Positions 1 through 6,541 of a DNA stretch of 6,588 nt are shown here, one piece after another. The translations under genes and the position numbers were made by a program. The notes under the pieces were generated by a model. The model did no database searches. It saw only the letters and a program-made list of their open reading frames with translations, and was not told the origin of the DNA. The stretch's first letter is position 1. Each line of letters starts with the position of its first letter. The DNA is from XYB2-FULL-45-11 sp964355525. Its GTDB lineage: Bacteria; Patescibacteriota; Patescibacteriia; UBA9934; GWF2-40-263. The stretch lies in contig CAYHDY010000048.1 of NCBI GenBank assembly GCA_964355525.1, positions 1 to 6,588 of the forward strand, given 5' to 3'.

Positions 1-839
1 ATTCCCTTCTTGATCAACTTCTCAATCTCCTTTTTTGTTTTCTTGATGAGATTGCTTTCAAAATACCATTCTTCGATACCGATCCCGAGTTCGTCGTAAA
101 CTTTTTCCAAATAATCAACAGACCATTTGCGCGTCTTTTTCCAAACGGCGACTTCAGGACCTTTCTGATCTTCCAAATTTCGAAACGTGAGAGCAACCTG
201 CTCCTTTGCATTCGGATGATCTTCGAGATATTGCGTCGCCTCAATATAAACATCGCGCAAAAATGTGATGCGTTTTTCTTTTGAAACAACTTCATCCGCA
301 TGCAGTGTCATAATCGCCCAAACAGATTTTGCTACATGGGCACCAAGATCGTTGATGTATGCATGAGGAATCACGTCATACCCGTTTGCACGCAATACGT
401 TCACTGTCATCTGCCCGACAAATAAATTTCGAAGGTGACCGATGTGAACATCCTTGTGTGTGTTCAGGTTTGCATACTCCACCATGACACGTTTATCTTT
501 TCCAATCGAAGACGTTCCGTATTTTTCGCCAAGCCCATCTACGTCTCTCAACACCTCCTTACCAAACGCTTCCTGATCAAACGTAAAATTTACGTATGGT
601 CCAAGAGCTCGCACATGCGAAACAAACCCCTTTGGTCCAATTTTAGCCGCAATTTCATTTGCGATTTCGTTTGGATTGGCTTTTTGTTTTTTTGCCAAAT
701 GAAAACATCCAAAGGCGACATCACCCATTTTTGCATCCGGCGGTTGCGACAAATCCGCAAGATTCGGAACGAATCCTCCCCCGACGGCTTGTTTCAGTTC
801 GCGCAAAATTTGTTGCTTCGCTTTTTGTATCGGTGACAT
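1..839 (-). CDS. argS: Arginyl-tRNA synthetase, N-terminal part (cut by window edge)
   Basis: This gene encodes the class I enzyme that charges tRNA-Arg with arginine using ATP in the cytoplasm. I translated it from the ATG at 839-837; 279 complete codons are visible, about half of the usual 550-600 residues. Residues 1 to about 115 fit the ArgS-specific N-terminal tRNA-binding domain, including the typical PPDAKMGDVAFGCF and GPYVNFTF segments. The catalytic domain begins with NTHKDVHIGHLRN, whose HIGH motif is H132-H135. It continues with YINDLGAHVAKSVW (Y161 onward), the ArgS counterpart of the common YVNDxGxQ motif, and YFES near residue 260. The KMSK-like region and the anticodon-binding domain lie beyond the edge. 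The start lies 5 bp after the valS stop with no Shine-Dalgarno (AATAATTTTT precedes the ATG), so translation is probably coupled to valS within an operon. The NTHK form of the HIGH region is an inferred hint of Patescibacteria. The family call is secure. Confidence 0.94.
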   Translation of the reverse strand, partial: MSPIQKAKQQILRELKQAVGGGFVPNLADLSQPPDAKMGDVAFGCFHLAKKQKANPNEIANEIAAKIGPKGFVSHVRALGPYVNFTFDQEAFGKEVLRDVDGLGEKYGTSSIGKDKRVMVEYANLNTHKDVHIGHLRNLFVGQMTVNVLRANGYDVIPHAYINDLGAHVAKSVWAIMTLHADEVVSKEKRITFLRDVYIEATQYLEDHPNAKEQVALTFRNLEDQKGPEVAVWKKTRKWSVDYLEKVYDELGIGIEEWYFESNLIKKTKKEIEKLIKKG

Positions 840-844
840 AAAAA

Positions 845-3429
845 TTATTTGCGTTGAAGTGATGCTAATTTTTCTTGTGCCTCACGTTGATTCATTTCCA
901 TTTGTCCAATAACTTTTTCCGGCGCTTTCGATCGGAATTCTTTGTTCGATAATTTTTGCGCAAGCGATTCGAGGTAGCTCGTAAGCTCAGCAATTTCTTT
1001 TTCGATACGCACTTTTTCTTTTTCCGGGTCGAGAGTTGATTCGAGTTTAAGAAAGACCGTCATATCTTTCAATAGAATTGAAACATCGTGCGGTGCGGAT
1101 TCATAGTGTGCTGCAATCATGAAATCCGGATTCACTCGCGTTAATGCAACAATGATCGAACGAAACGCTTCACACATGAGTTTCGTTGATTCACTCGTCA
1201 CAAAAACAGCATCAACGATTTTCTTTGGTTCAATTTTCTGTTGCGATCGCACATTACGAATACTCACAACGATTTCTTTCAATGATTCGAATTCTTGTTC
1301 GGCTTCGCTATTCGAAAATCCATCAACTGTTGGCCATGATTCAATCATGAGCAGCGAATCTGAACCAAACTCTTTCCAAATAACTTCTGTTACAAACGGC
1401 ATGAACGGATGCCATGCAGATAACAATCGTTGAAGGATGAAAAGCAAAACGTCTTCTGTCGAAGATTTTAGATTTGCGTCGAGTCGTTGCACTTTTGCAA
1501 TCTCAAGATACCAGTCTGCGAATTCTCCCCAGGTAAAATCACGCAACGCTTCCGCGGCTTGTGAAAATTCGTTACGATCGAGATGTAGAGTCGCTTTTTT
1601 CAGAACCGATTCGAAACGCGATAAAATCCATTTGTCTGAAACAGATTTCGGATCAACAGATTCAACGCGTCGCACAGAATCCACGCTCATGAAAACAAAA
1701 CGGGAAATGTTCCAGAGTTTGTTTGTGAAGTTTCGATAACTCGCAACCTTCTCTTCCGNNNNNNNNNNNNNNNNNNNNNNNNNNNNNNNNNNNNNNNNNN
1801 NNNNNNNNNNNNNNNNNNNNNNNNNNNNNNNNNNNNNNNNNNNNNNNNNNNNNNNNNNGAAATGTTCCAGAGTTTGTTTGTGAAGTTTCGATAACTCGCA
1901 ACCTTCTCTTCCGAAAGTTTTGTGTCGTTTCCCGGCGTGATGCCGATCATGAGTGAAAGGCGTGTTGCGTCCGCTCCATACATCGCGATCATGTCGAGCG
2001 GATCGATGATGTTCTCAAGCGACTTCGACATCTTGCGTCCTTGATCATCGCGAACGAGTCCGTGCATGTAGGTTGTCTTGAACGGAACCTCACCGAGTGC
2101 GTATGTCGACATCAGAATCATACGCGCAACCCAAAAGAAGATGAGATCACGACCGGTCTCAAGCATGTTTGTTGGATGATATGTTTCAAGATCGATTGTC
2201 TCGTTCGGCCAACCGAGCACGGAAAATGTCCACATTCCAGAAGAAAACCATGTGTCGAGTGTATCTTCATCCTGTTTCCACCCGTCACCTTCCGGCGGAT
2301 TGATTCCAACGAAGAGTTCCTCACCTCGATACCACGCCGGAATACGGTGTCCGTACCAAAGCTGACGACTGATACACCAATCACGCAAGTGATCGATCCA
2401 CCAGAAATATGTTTTTTCAAATGACTCCGGAATAATTTTTGTTTGACCCGAACGAACCGCTTGTTGCATCAATTGTTTCAGCGTCACCATTTGTCCTTCA
2501 ACAAGATCGATCATTGGTGCGCGTGTCGACGCATGGAACGGAAATTCTTTATTCACGTTTACAAACCACTGCAACATCGGCGTCGGTTCGATAACCGCTC
2601 CTGTGCGTTCCGCTGTCGAAAGATTCTGTGCGATCTCTTCTTCTTTTTCGAGAAGTCCATTTTCTCGAATCCATTCAACAATTTTCTCGCGTGCTTCGAT
2701 GACCGACAATCCCGCAACAAGCGAACCCGCCTCACTCGTCATATTCGCTTTTTCATCGATCACACGAATGAGTGACAAGTTGTGTTTCTGCGACATCTCA
2801 AAATCCACCATGCTGTGTGCAGGTGTGACTCCGAGCGCTCCGGTTCCGAATGCCGGATCCACATTCTCATCGCCGATGATTTTAATCTTGAGTGGAACTC
2901 CTGCGAAGACAACATCGAATGTTTGACCAATCAACGATTTGTATCGATCATCGCTTGGATGAACGGCAACGGCCGTATCCCCCACTTTTGTTTCGGGACG
3001 CGTGGTCGAAATTGAAATCGGGAAATCTTTCGAGTACTTGAATGTATAAAATTTTCCGACGGATTCTTTGTAAACAATTTCATCATCGGAAATAACGGTC
3101 TGTCCGACCGGGTCCCAGTTCACGACGCGATAGCCGCGATAGATGAGTCCGTCGTCAAACATTTTTTTGAACATCGTACGAACCGCGAGGTTGCGCGGTT
3201 CGTCGAGAGTGAACGCTTCACGTGACCAGTCCACNNNNNNNNNNNNNNNNNNNNNNNNNNNNNNNNNNNNNNNNNNNNNNNNNNNNNNNNNNNNNNNNNN
3301 NNNNNNNNNNNNNNNNNNNNNNNNNNNNNNNNNNTCCGGATTAAAAAATCCACTTTCGATCCATGTTTGATAAATTTGATCTTCGTACTCCTTCGATTCG
3401 TACGCTTTTGGCATTTCATTGTTCGACAT
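845..3429 (-). CDS. valS: Valyl-tRNA synthetase, broken by two runs of Ns
   Basis: This gene encodes the class I enzyme that charges tRNA-Val and edits mischarged threonine. The start is ATG 3429-3427 (MSNNEMPKAYESKEYEDQIY); an in-frame ATG at 3414 (MPKAYES) is an alternative. The stop is TAA at 847-845. After the N run at 3235-3334 come VDWSREAFTLDEP, the CP1 editing domain (TTRPE, then FGTGALGVTPAHSMVDFE), DWCISRQLWYGHRIPAWY, DEDTLDTWFSSG, and GRKMSKS with KMSKS at 2034-2020. The anticodon-binding domain follows (FTWGEFADWYLEIAK), then a Glu/Lys-rich C-terminal coiled coil. The HIGH motif falls in the gap. By comparison with E. coli ValS about 110 residues are missing there, which would give a product of roughly 880 residues, normal for the family. 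The N run at 1759-1858 is spurious: removing it with one 55-bp copy joins NFTNKLWNI directly to SRFVFMSVDSVRR in frame. The gene is therefore probably intact. It is the first gene of an operon with argS. Confidence 0.95.
1704..1758. repeat. 55-bp contig-end overlap, left copy
   Basis: Identical to 1859-1913, base for base, and ending exactly at the first N. The pair encodes the same ValS residues (about GRE/SEE-KVASYRNFTNKLWNI on the minus strand). A 55-base shared end is what a de Bruijn assembler run at k=55 leaves between adjacent contigs, so this is not a biological repeat. Confidence 0.9.
1759..1858. other. Spurious assembly gap (100 Ns) inside valS
   Basis: This is exactly 100 Ns, a placeholder length. 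The 55 bases before it are identical to the 55 bases after it, so the two contigs overlap rather than leave sequence missing. Deleting the Ns plus one copy (155 bases) restores the ValS reading frame with a conserved junction. Any frameshift or truncated gene annotated here would be an artefact. Confidence 0.93.
1859..1913. repeat. 55-bp contig-end overlap, right copy
   Basis: This is the second copy of 1704-1758, starting at the first base after the N run. It continues into normal ValS coding sequence on the KMSKS side. Only one copy should exist in the genome. Confidence 0.9.
3235..3334. other. True assembly gap (100 Ns) hiding the ValS HIGH motif
   Basis: This is 100 Ns with no overlap between its flanks. 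The protein jumps from ESGFFNP to VDWSREAFTLDE. In E. coli ValS about 108 residues lie between these points, including the PPPNVTGxLHxGH motif. The missing DNA is therefore expected to be about 320-330 bases, not 100, and must be 1 modulo 3 in length to keep the frame. The length estimate comes from family comparison. Confidence 0.85.
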
Positions 3430-3435
3430 AATCGG

Positions 3436-3441
3436 ATAATA
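3436..3441 (-). promoter_or_regulatory. Possible -10 element of valS (leaderless start)
   Basis: On the minus strand this reads TATTAT, five of six matches to TATAAT, and it ends 6 bases before the valS ATG. That spacing would put the transcription start at or next to the ATG itself. No Shine-Dalgarno lies upstream of the ATG (CCGATTATG), which fits a leaderless mRNA. No convincing -35 is seen at the usual spacing, so the call is tentative. Confidence 0.35.
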
Positions 3442-3444
3442 GAT

Positions 3445-3462
3445 CGGGGTGCCTACACCCCG
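3445..3462. promoter_or_regulatory. Perfect 7-bp inverted repeat upstream of valS, possible operator
   Basis: CGGGGTG, a 4-base CCTA centre, then CACCCCG: a perfect GC-rich dyad in the divergent intergenic region. It sits just upstream of the putative valS -10 and about 60 bp upstream of the -35 of the lipoprotein gene. No T-run follows on either strand, so it is not an intrinsic terminator. It could be a repressor site or, if transcription starts further upstream, an RNA hairpin in a valS leader. The dyad is seen directly; its role is inferred. Confidence 0.4.
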
Positions 3463-3520
3463 TAACAGACGAAGTGTACGAAAAATCGCGCTGTTTGGCA
3501 ATTTTTCCCTTAATCGACTG

Positions 3521-3549
3521 TTGACAAAAAGCCATTTTTCCCCAACAAT
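3521..3549 (+). promoter_or_regulatory. Sigma70-type promoter of the lipoprotein gene
   Basis: A perfect -35 hexamer TTGACA (3521-3526) is followed by a 17-base spacer and a -10-like AACAAT (3544-3549, four of six to consensus with the key A2 and T6 kept). Transcription would begin near 3556, giving an untranslated leader of about 67 bases before the ATG at 3623. The optimal spacing and consensus -35 make this the best promoter in the window. Confidence 0.6.
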
Positions 3550-3610
3550 GCAAGCGAGGACGGGATCAAGGGATCCAATCCATAACACACGCTTTTTACA
3601 ATCGAAGACA

Positions 3611-3616
3611 AAGGAG
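3611..3616 (+). promoter_or_regulatory. Shine-Dalgarno that fixes the lipoprotein start
   Basis: AAGGAG lies 6 bases upstream of ATG 3623-3625. It decides the start, because the open frame runs upstream to 3449. The upstream extension would cover the promoter and hide the lipoprotein signal peptide. Confidence 0.85.
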
Positions 3617-3622
3617 AAAGAC

Positions 3623-6475
3623 ATGACGAAGACACTCACTATCCTTCTTGTTCTGTGTGCCATCTCGGGCTGTCAGAAGATTCTGCCGTTCATCTCGGAT
3701 CAGATGGCGAAGAACCGATGGGACTGGGACCACGATGGAATTCCGCGTCCTGACGATTGCGACGATCGCAATCCAGATCCAAAGGTCAGCACCCACGTCT
3801 TCTATCGCGACATCGATCACGATGGATTCGGCGGAAATGAAAAGGTCATTCGCTGCATGAAGTCCGAAGATCTGACCGAGAAGACCGGTGACTGCAATGA
3901 TGGAAATGCCAAAATTTTCCCGGGGGTGGAAGAGGTCTGCAACAATCTCGATGACGATTGCAACGGGAAGACCGATGACAATGCTTCAGACCAGAAAACA
4001 TGGAACGAAGATAAAGATCAAGACACGTACGGCAGCACGACGGTTTCAAAAGTCGCCTGCTTTGCTCCGCCAAATTTCGTGGTCGATCACTCCGATTGCC
4101 ACGATGACGCAAAAGAAATTCATCCGAATGAAAAAGAACTCTGCGACGGAATCGACAATGACTGTGACGAACAGACAGACGAAAATTTTTCCGTCGGCGT
4201 GAAATGCGACAGCAACGATTCGGATCTCTGCAAGAACGGAACTCTCACATGTACAGCCGATAAACTCGGAACAGCATGCGTGAATGAGTCGGAAGAGAAC
4301 ATCGTGGAAAAGTGCGATGGACTCGACAATAACTGCAACGGGCAAACGGACGAGAATGTACAGACAGTCTATTACATCGATGTGGATCAAGATGGATACG
4401 GCAACGACCTTGTCACGAAAATGGCGTGTGACCTGCCGAGCGGATACACCCTCGATAAGACGGACTGCGAAGATCTCGACAAAGAGATCCATCCGGAAGC
4501 AAAAGAAAAATGCAACAACATCGACGACGATTGCAGCGGACAAACGGATGAGATTTTCTCCGTCGGCGCCACGTGTGACGGCGTCGATTCGGATCTCTGT
4601 CAAAACGGGACGTTAACCTGCACGGGCGATAAACTCGGTACGGAATGCACGAACGAGTCAATACAGAACATCGTGGAAATCTGCGACAACAAAAAGGACG
4701 ACGACTGCGACGGGATTACGGACAATGCTCCCAATGCAAAGCTCTGGTGTGAAGACAAAGATAAAGACGGATACGGCAGCTGCGCCGTCGTCTCGCTTTA
4801 CACCTGTTCAACGCCGACGGAACTTGTTACAGACAATACGGATTGCAATGACGGGAACTTGAACGCACATCCAAATGCCCAAGAAACCTGTCAGAACAAC
4901 ATCGACGATGACTGCAACGGGATCACGGACACGGATGCAAAAGTCGTGACATGGTATCTCGATGGAGATGGTGACACTTTCGGTACATCGAAAAATACGA
5001 AGCAGGATTGTAAACAACCGCCGGGTTATGTTACGAACGCACTTGACTGTAATGATGCAAACGCATCCATCAATCCCGATGCGAAAGAAATCTGTAACAA
5101 TGATATTGACGATAACTGCGACGACAGCGTGAATCAATGCAAGATCGCAGGAGTCTACGCCCCAGGCGTTGCTGCGCAAACGAAAATTTACGGCAATGCC
5201 AACAACGTTACTCTCGATACCATCGCAATCGGCGACGTAAACGGAGACGGAAAAGACGATTTGATTGTCGGAGTAAAACACGATTCTTCCGCAGGTATCA
5301 ATACCAACGCGGTCTACCTGTTTTTGGGTCCTGTTGCACTTGGCGATATCTCTCTCGATGCGGCAGATGCAAAATGGATAGGTGCCCCGAATGATCAGAC
5401 AGGATTCAGCGTTAGTGTTGGTGACGCGAATGGAGACGGGATGGACGATATCCTTGTCGGAGCACGAAATGCAAATGCTGGCATGGGTGAGATTTATCTC
5501 ATTATGGGATCTCCAAATCCGACAGGAGATTCGCTTTCAAAAGTCAAAATCAAATGGATGGGCCAACACTTCGTGGATCAAGCTGGAACGAGCGTAAATC
5601 TCGCGGATATGAACGGAGATGGAAAGGATGACATTCTTATCGGAGCTCCGGGATATGCCGGAGTGAACAATGAGAGTGGAGCGATCTATCTGATTCTCGG
5701 ATCTCAAAATCTCGTCGGAGGAAATCTGTCGAGTGCTGACGCAAAGTGGACAGGTGAAACAAAAGGTGACGAAACCGCGAAACTGGCCGACAACGCCGGG
5801 GATATCAACGGAGATGGAAAAGACGATATCGTCATCACCTCTATCATGCACGGGGGTCAGGCTGGTGCTATTTATCTGATTCTCGGATCTTCAAAACCGA
5901 TTGGCGGAAGTCTTTCAAAGGCTGATGCTATTTGGTCGGGTGAGTTCAGTAAAGACAACGCAGGTCACAGCGCAGCTATCGGAGACGTAAACGGAGATGG
6001 AAAATCAGACATTGTAATCGGAGCTCCACTCAACGACACCAACGGAACGAACTCGGGAGCTGTTTATCTGATTCTCGGATCCGTAAAACCGATTGGAGGA
6101 AGTCTCTCCGGAGCAGCCGCCAAATGGATCGGGGAAAATGCAAACGACCTTGCCGGAACAAGTGTGGGAATCGGTGATCTGAATAAAGATGGAAAGAGTG
6201 ACATCCTTGTCGGAGCCCCGACTTACGGAAAATCTCTACCCTATTCCGGAGCCGTCTATCTCGTACTTGGAACAGCCAATCCCGTTGGCATGAATCTGTC
6301 CTCTGCAACAGCCAAGTGGGTCGGAGAAGCAAACAGCCAACTCGGCCGCATCTGTTCATTGAATGGGGATTTGAATGATGATGGTTTCAAAGACATCATC
6401 ATGATTTCTCCATATCTGGATTTCAAGGCGGTCGACAACGGAATGCTTTACCTCATACACAGTCTCAACCTTTAG
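3623..6475 (+). CDS. Surface lipoprotein: MopE-type metal-binding repeats plus seven-bladed FG-GAP propeller
   Basis: The 950-residue product starts with a lipoprotein signal (hydrophobic TLTILLVLCAISGC; lipobox I14-S-G-C17), so it should be exported and lipid-anchored through Cys17. Residues about 33-506 are Asp/Cys-rich repeats of the 'putative metal-binding motif' (MopE/PF11617) type. There is one degenerate unit at 33-53 and five full units starting near 60, 127, 250, 375 and 444, each with DxDxDGYG-like, DCND and CNNxDDDCNGxTD elements. Two extra modules (190-244 and 313-368, SVGxxCD...SDLCxNGTLTC) are inserted after units three and four. This part has 36 cysteines, an even number that suggests disulfides. 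Residues about 510-950 hold seven FG-GAP repeats with calcium loops DxNxDGxxD starting at D538, D601, D662, D727, D788, D852 and D916, the count of an integrin-alpha-like propeller. I infer a surface binding or adhesion protein; ligand and partners are unknown. It is monocistronic, with its own promoter, Shine-Dalgarno and terminator. The MopE name does not prove copper binding; the Asp loops look more like Ca2+ sites. Confidence 0.9.
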   Translation: MTKTLTILLVLCAISGCQKILPFISDQMAKNRWDWDHDGIPRPDDCDDRNPDPKVSTHVFYRDIDHDGFGGNEKVIRCMKSEDLTEKTGDCNDGNAKIFPGVEEVCNNLDDDCNGKTDDNASDQKTWNEDKDQDTYGSTTVSKVACFAPPNFVVDHSDCHDDAKEIHPNEKELCDGIDNDCDEQTDENFSVGVKCDSNDSDLCKNGTLTCTADKLGTACVNESEENIVEKCDGLDNNCNGQTDENVQTVYYIDVDQDGYGNDLVTKMACDLPSGYTLDKTDCEDLDKEIHPEAKEKCNNIDDDCSGQTDEIFSVGATCDGVDSDLCQNGTLTCTGDKLGTECTNESIQNIVEICDNKKDDDCDGITDNAPNAKLWCEDKDKDGYGSCAVVSLYTCSTPTELVTDNTDCNDGNLNAHPNAQETCQNNIDDDCNGITDTDAKVVTWYLDGDGDTFGTSKNTKQDCKQPPGYVTNALDCNDANASINPDAKEICNNDIDDNCDDSVNQCKIAGVYAPGVAAQTKIYGNANNVTLDTIAIGDVNGDGKDDLIVGVKHDSSAGINTNAVYLFLGPVALGDISLDAADAKWIGAPNDQTGFSVSVGDANGDGMDDILVGARNANAGMGEIYLIMGSPNPTGDSLSKVKIKWMGQHFVDQAGTSVNLADMNGDGKDDILIGAPGYAGVNNESGAIYLILGSQNLVGGNLSSADAKWTGETKGDETAKLADNAGDINGDGKDDIVITSIMHGGQAGAIYLILGSSKPIGGSLSKADAIWSGEFSKDNAGHSAAIGDVNGDGKSDIVIGAPLNDTNGTNSGAVYLILGSVKPIGGSLSGAAAKWIGENANDLAGTSVGIGDLNKDGKSDILVGAPTYGKSLPYSGAVYLVLGTANPVGMNLSSATAKWVGEANSQLGRICSLNGDLNDDGFKDIIMISPYLDFKAVDNGMLYLIHSLNL
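4001..4738 (+). repeat. Two-copy intragenic tandem repeat, unit about 369 bp
   Basis: Copies lie at 4001-4369 and 4370-4738, encoding residues 127-249 and 250-372. Ten cysteines line up at a constant offset of 123 residues (146/269, 159/282, 174/297, 181/304, 195/318, 203/326, 210/333, 219/342, 231/354 and neighbours), with a one-residue shift at 238/362. DNA identity is visibly high in the second half of the unit (for example GATTCGGATCTCTG in both, and GATAAACTCGG in both). This indicates a fairly recent internal duplication of one MopE unit plus one SVG...NGTLTC module. Confidence 0.85.
5210..6430 (+). repeat. Seven FG-GAP propeller repeats, period about 61-65 codons
   Basis: The calcium-loop codons recur at residue spacings of 63, 61, 65, 61, 64 and 64. 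Each blade also carries a GAxYLILGS strand and a short WxGE element. At the DNA level, TTTATCTGATTCTCGGAT occurs at 5871 and again at 6063, exactly 192 bp apart, followed by a near-identical AAAACCGATTGG stretch. This shows that neighbouring blades derive from internal duplication. Confidence 0.85.
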
Positions 6476-6480
6476 CTCTC

Positions 6481-6510
6481 AAAGCCCACTTAAACGGGGC
6501 TTTTTTCTTT
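6481..6510 (+). terminator. Rho-independent terminator of the lipoprotein gene
   Basis: The stem AAAGCCC (6481-6487) pairs with GGGCTTT (6497-6503) around a 9-base loop and runs into a T-rich tract (TTTTTTCTTT, 6501-6510). It begins 5 bases after the TAG stop at 6473-6475, so it closes a single-gene transcript. Confidence 0.88.
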
Positions 6511-6541
6511 TGTTGAATAATTATTGTTGACTCTGGAAAAG

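Noticed and set aside
435..836. 133-codon plus-strand open frame antisense to argS
   Set aside because: The minus strand encodes clearly conserved ArgS here; the plus-strand product is not recognisable.
845..1690. Separate 281-residue gene starting MSVDSVRR
   Set aside because: It is the C-terminal anticodon-binding and coiled-coil part of ValS, detached only by the spurious N run; its Met is internal.
3449..3622. 58-codon in-frame upstream extension of the lipoprotein gene
   Set aside because: It would cover the TTGACA promoter, lacks a Shine-Dalgarno and would bury the lipobox signal peptide; the ATG at 3623 has AAGGAG at the right distance.
3430..3622. T-box riboswitch upstream of valS
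   Set aside because: No T-box core sequence, no leader-length terminator/antiterminator pair, and the -10-like element sits next to the ATG.
3430..3663. Upstream extension of valS to an ATG at 3663
   Set aside because: The extra residues do not resemble any ValS N-terminus and overlap the divergent gene and its promoter; MSNNEMPKAYE is a typical ValS start.
4046..4603. 185-codon open frame on the minus strand within the lipoprotein gene
   Set aside because: It is antisense to the Asp/Cys repeat region, follows from its biased codons, and has no recognisable domain or start signal.
4001..6430. CRISPR array or mobile-element repeats
   Set aside because: The repeats are in frame, coding and degenerate at third positions; they are protein domain repeats.
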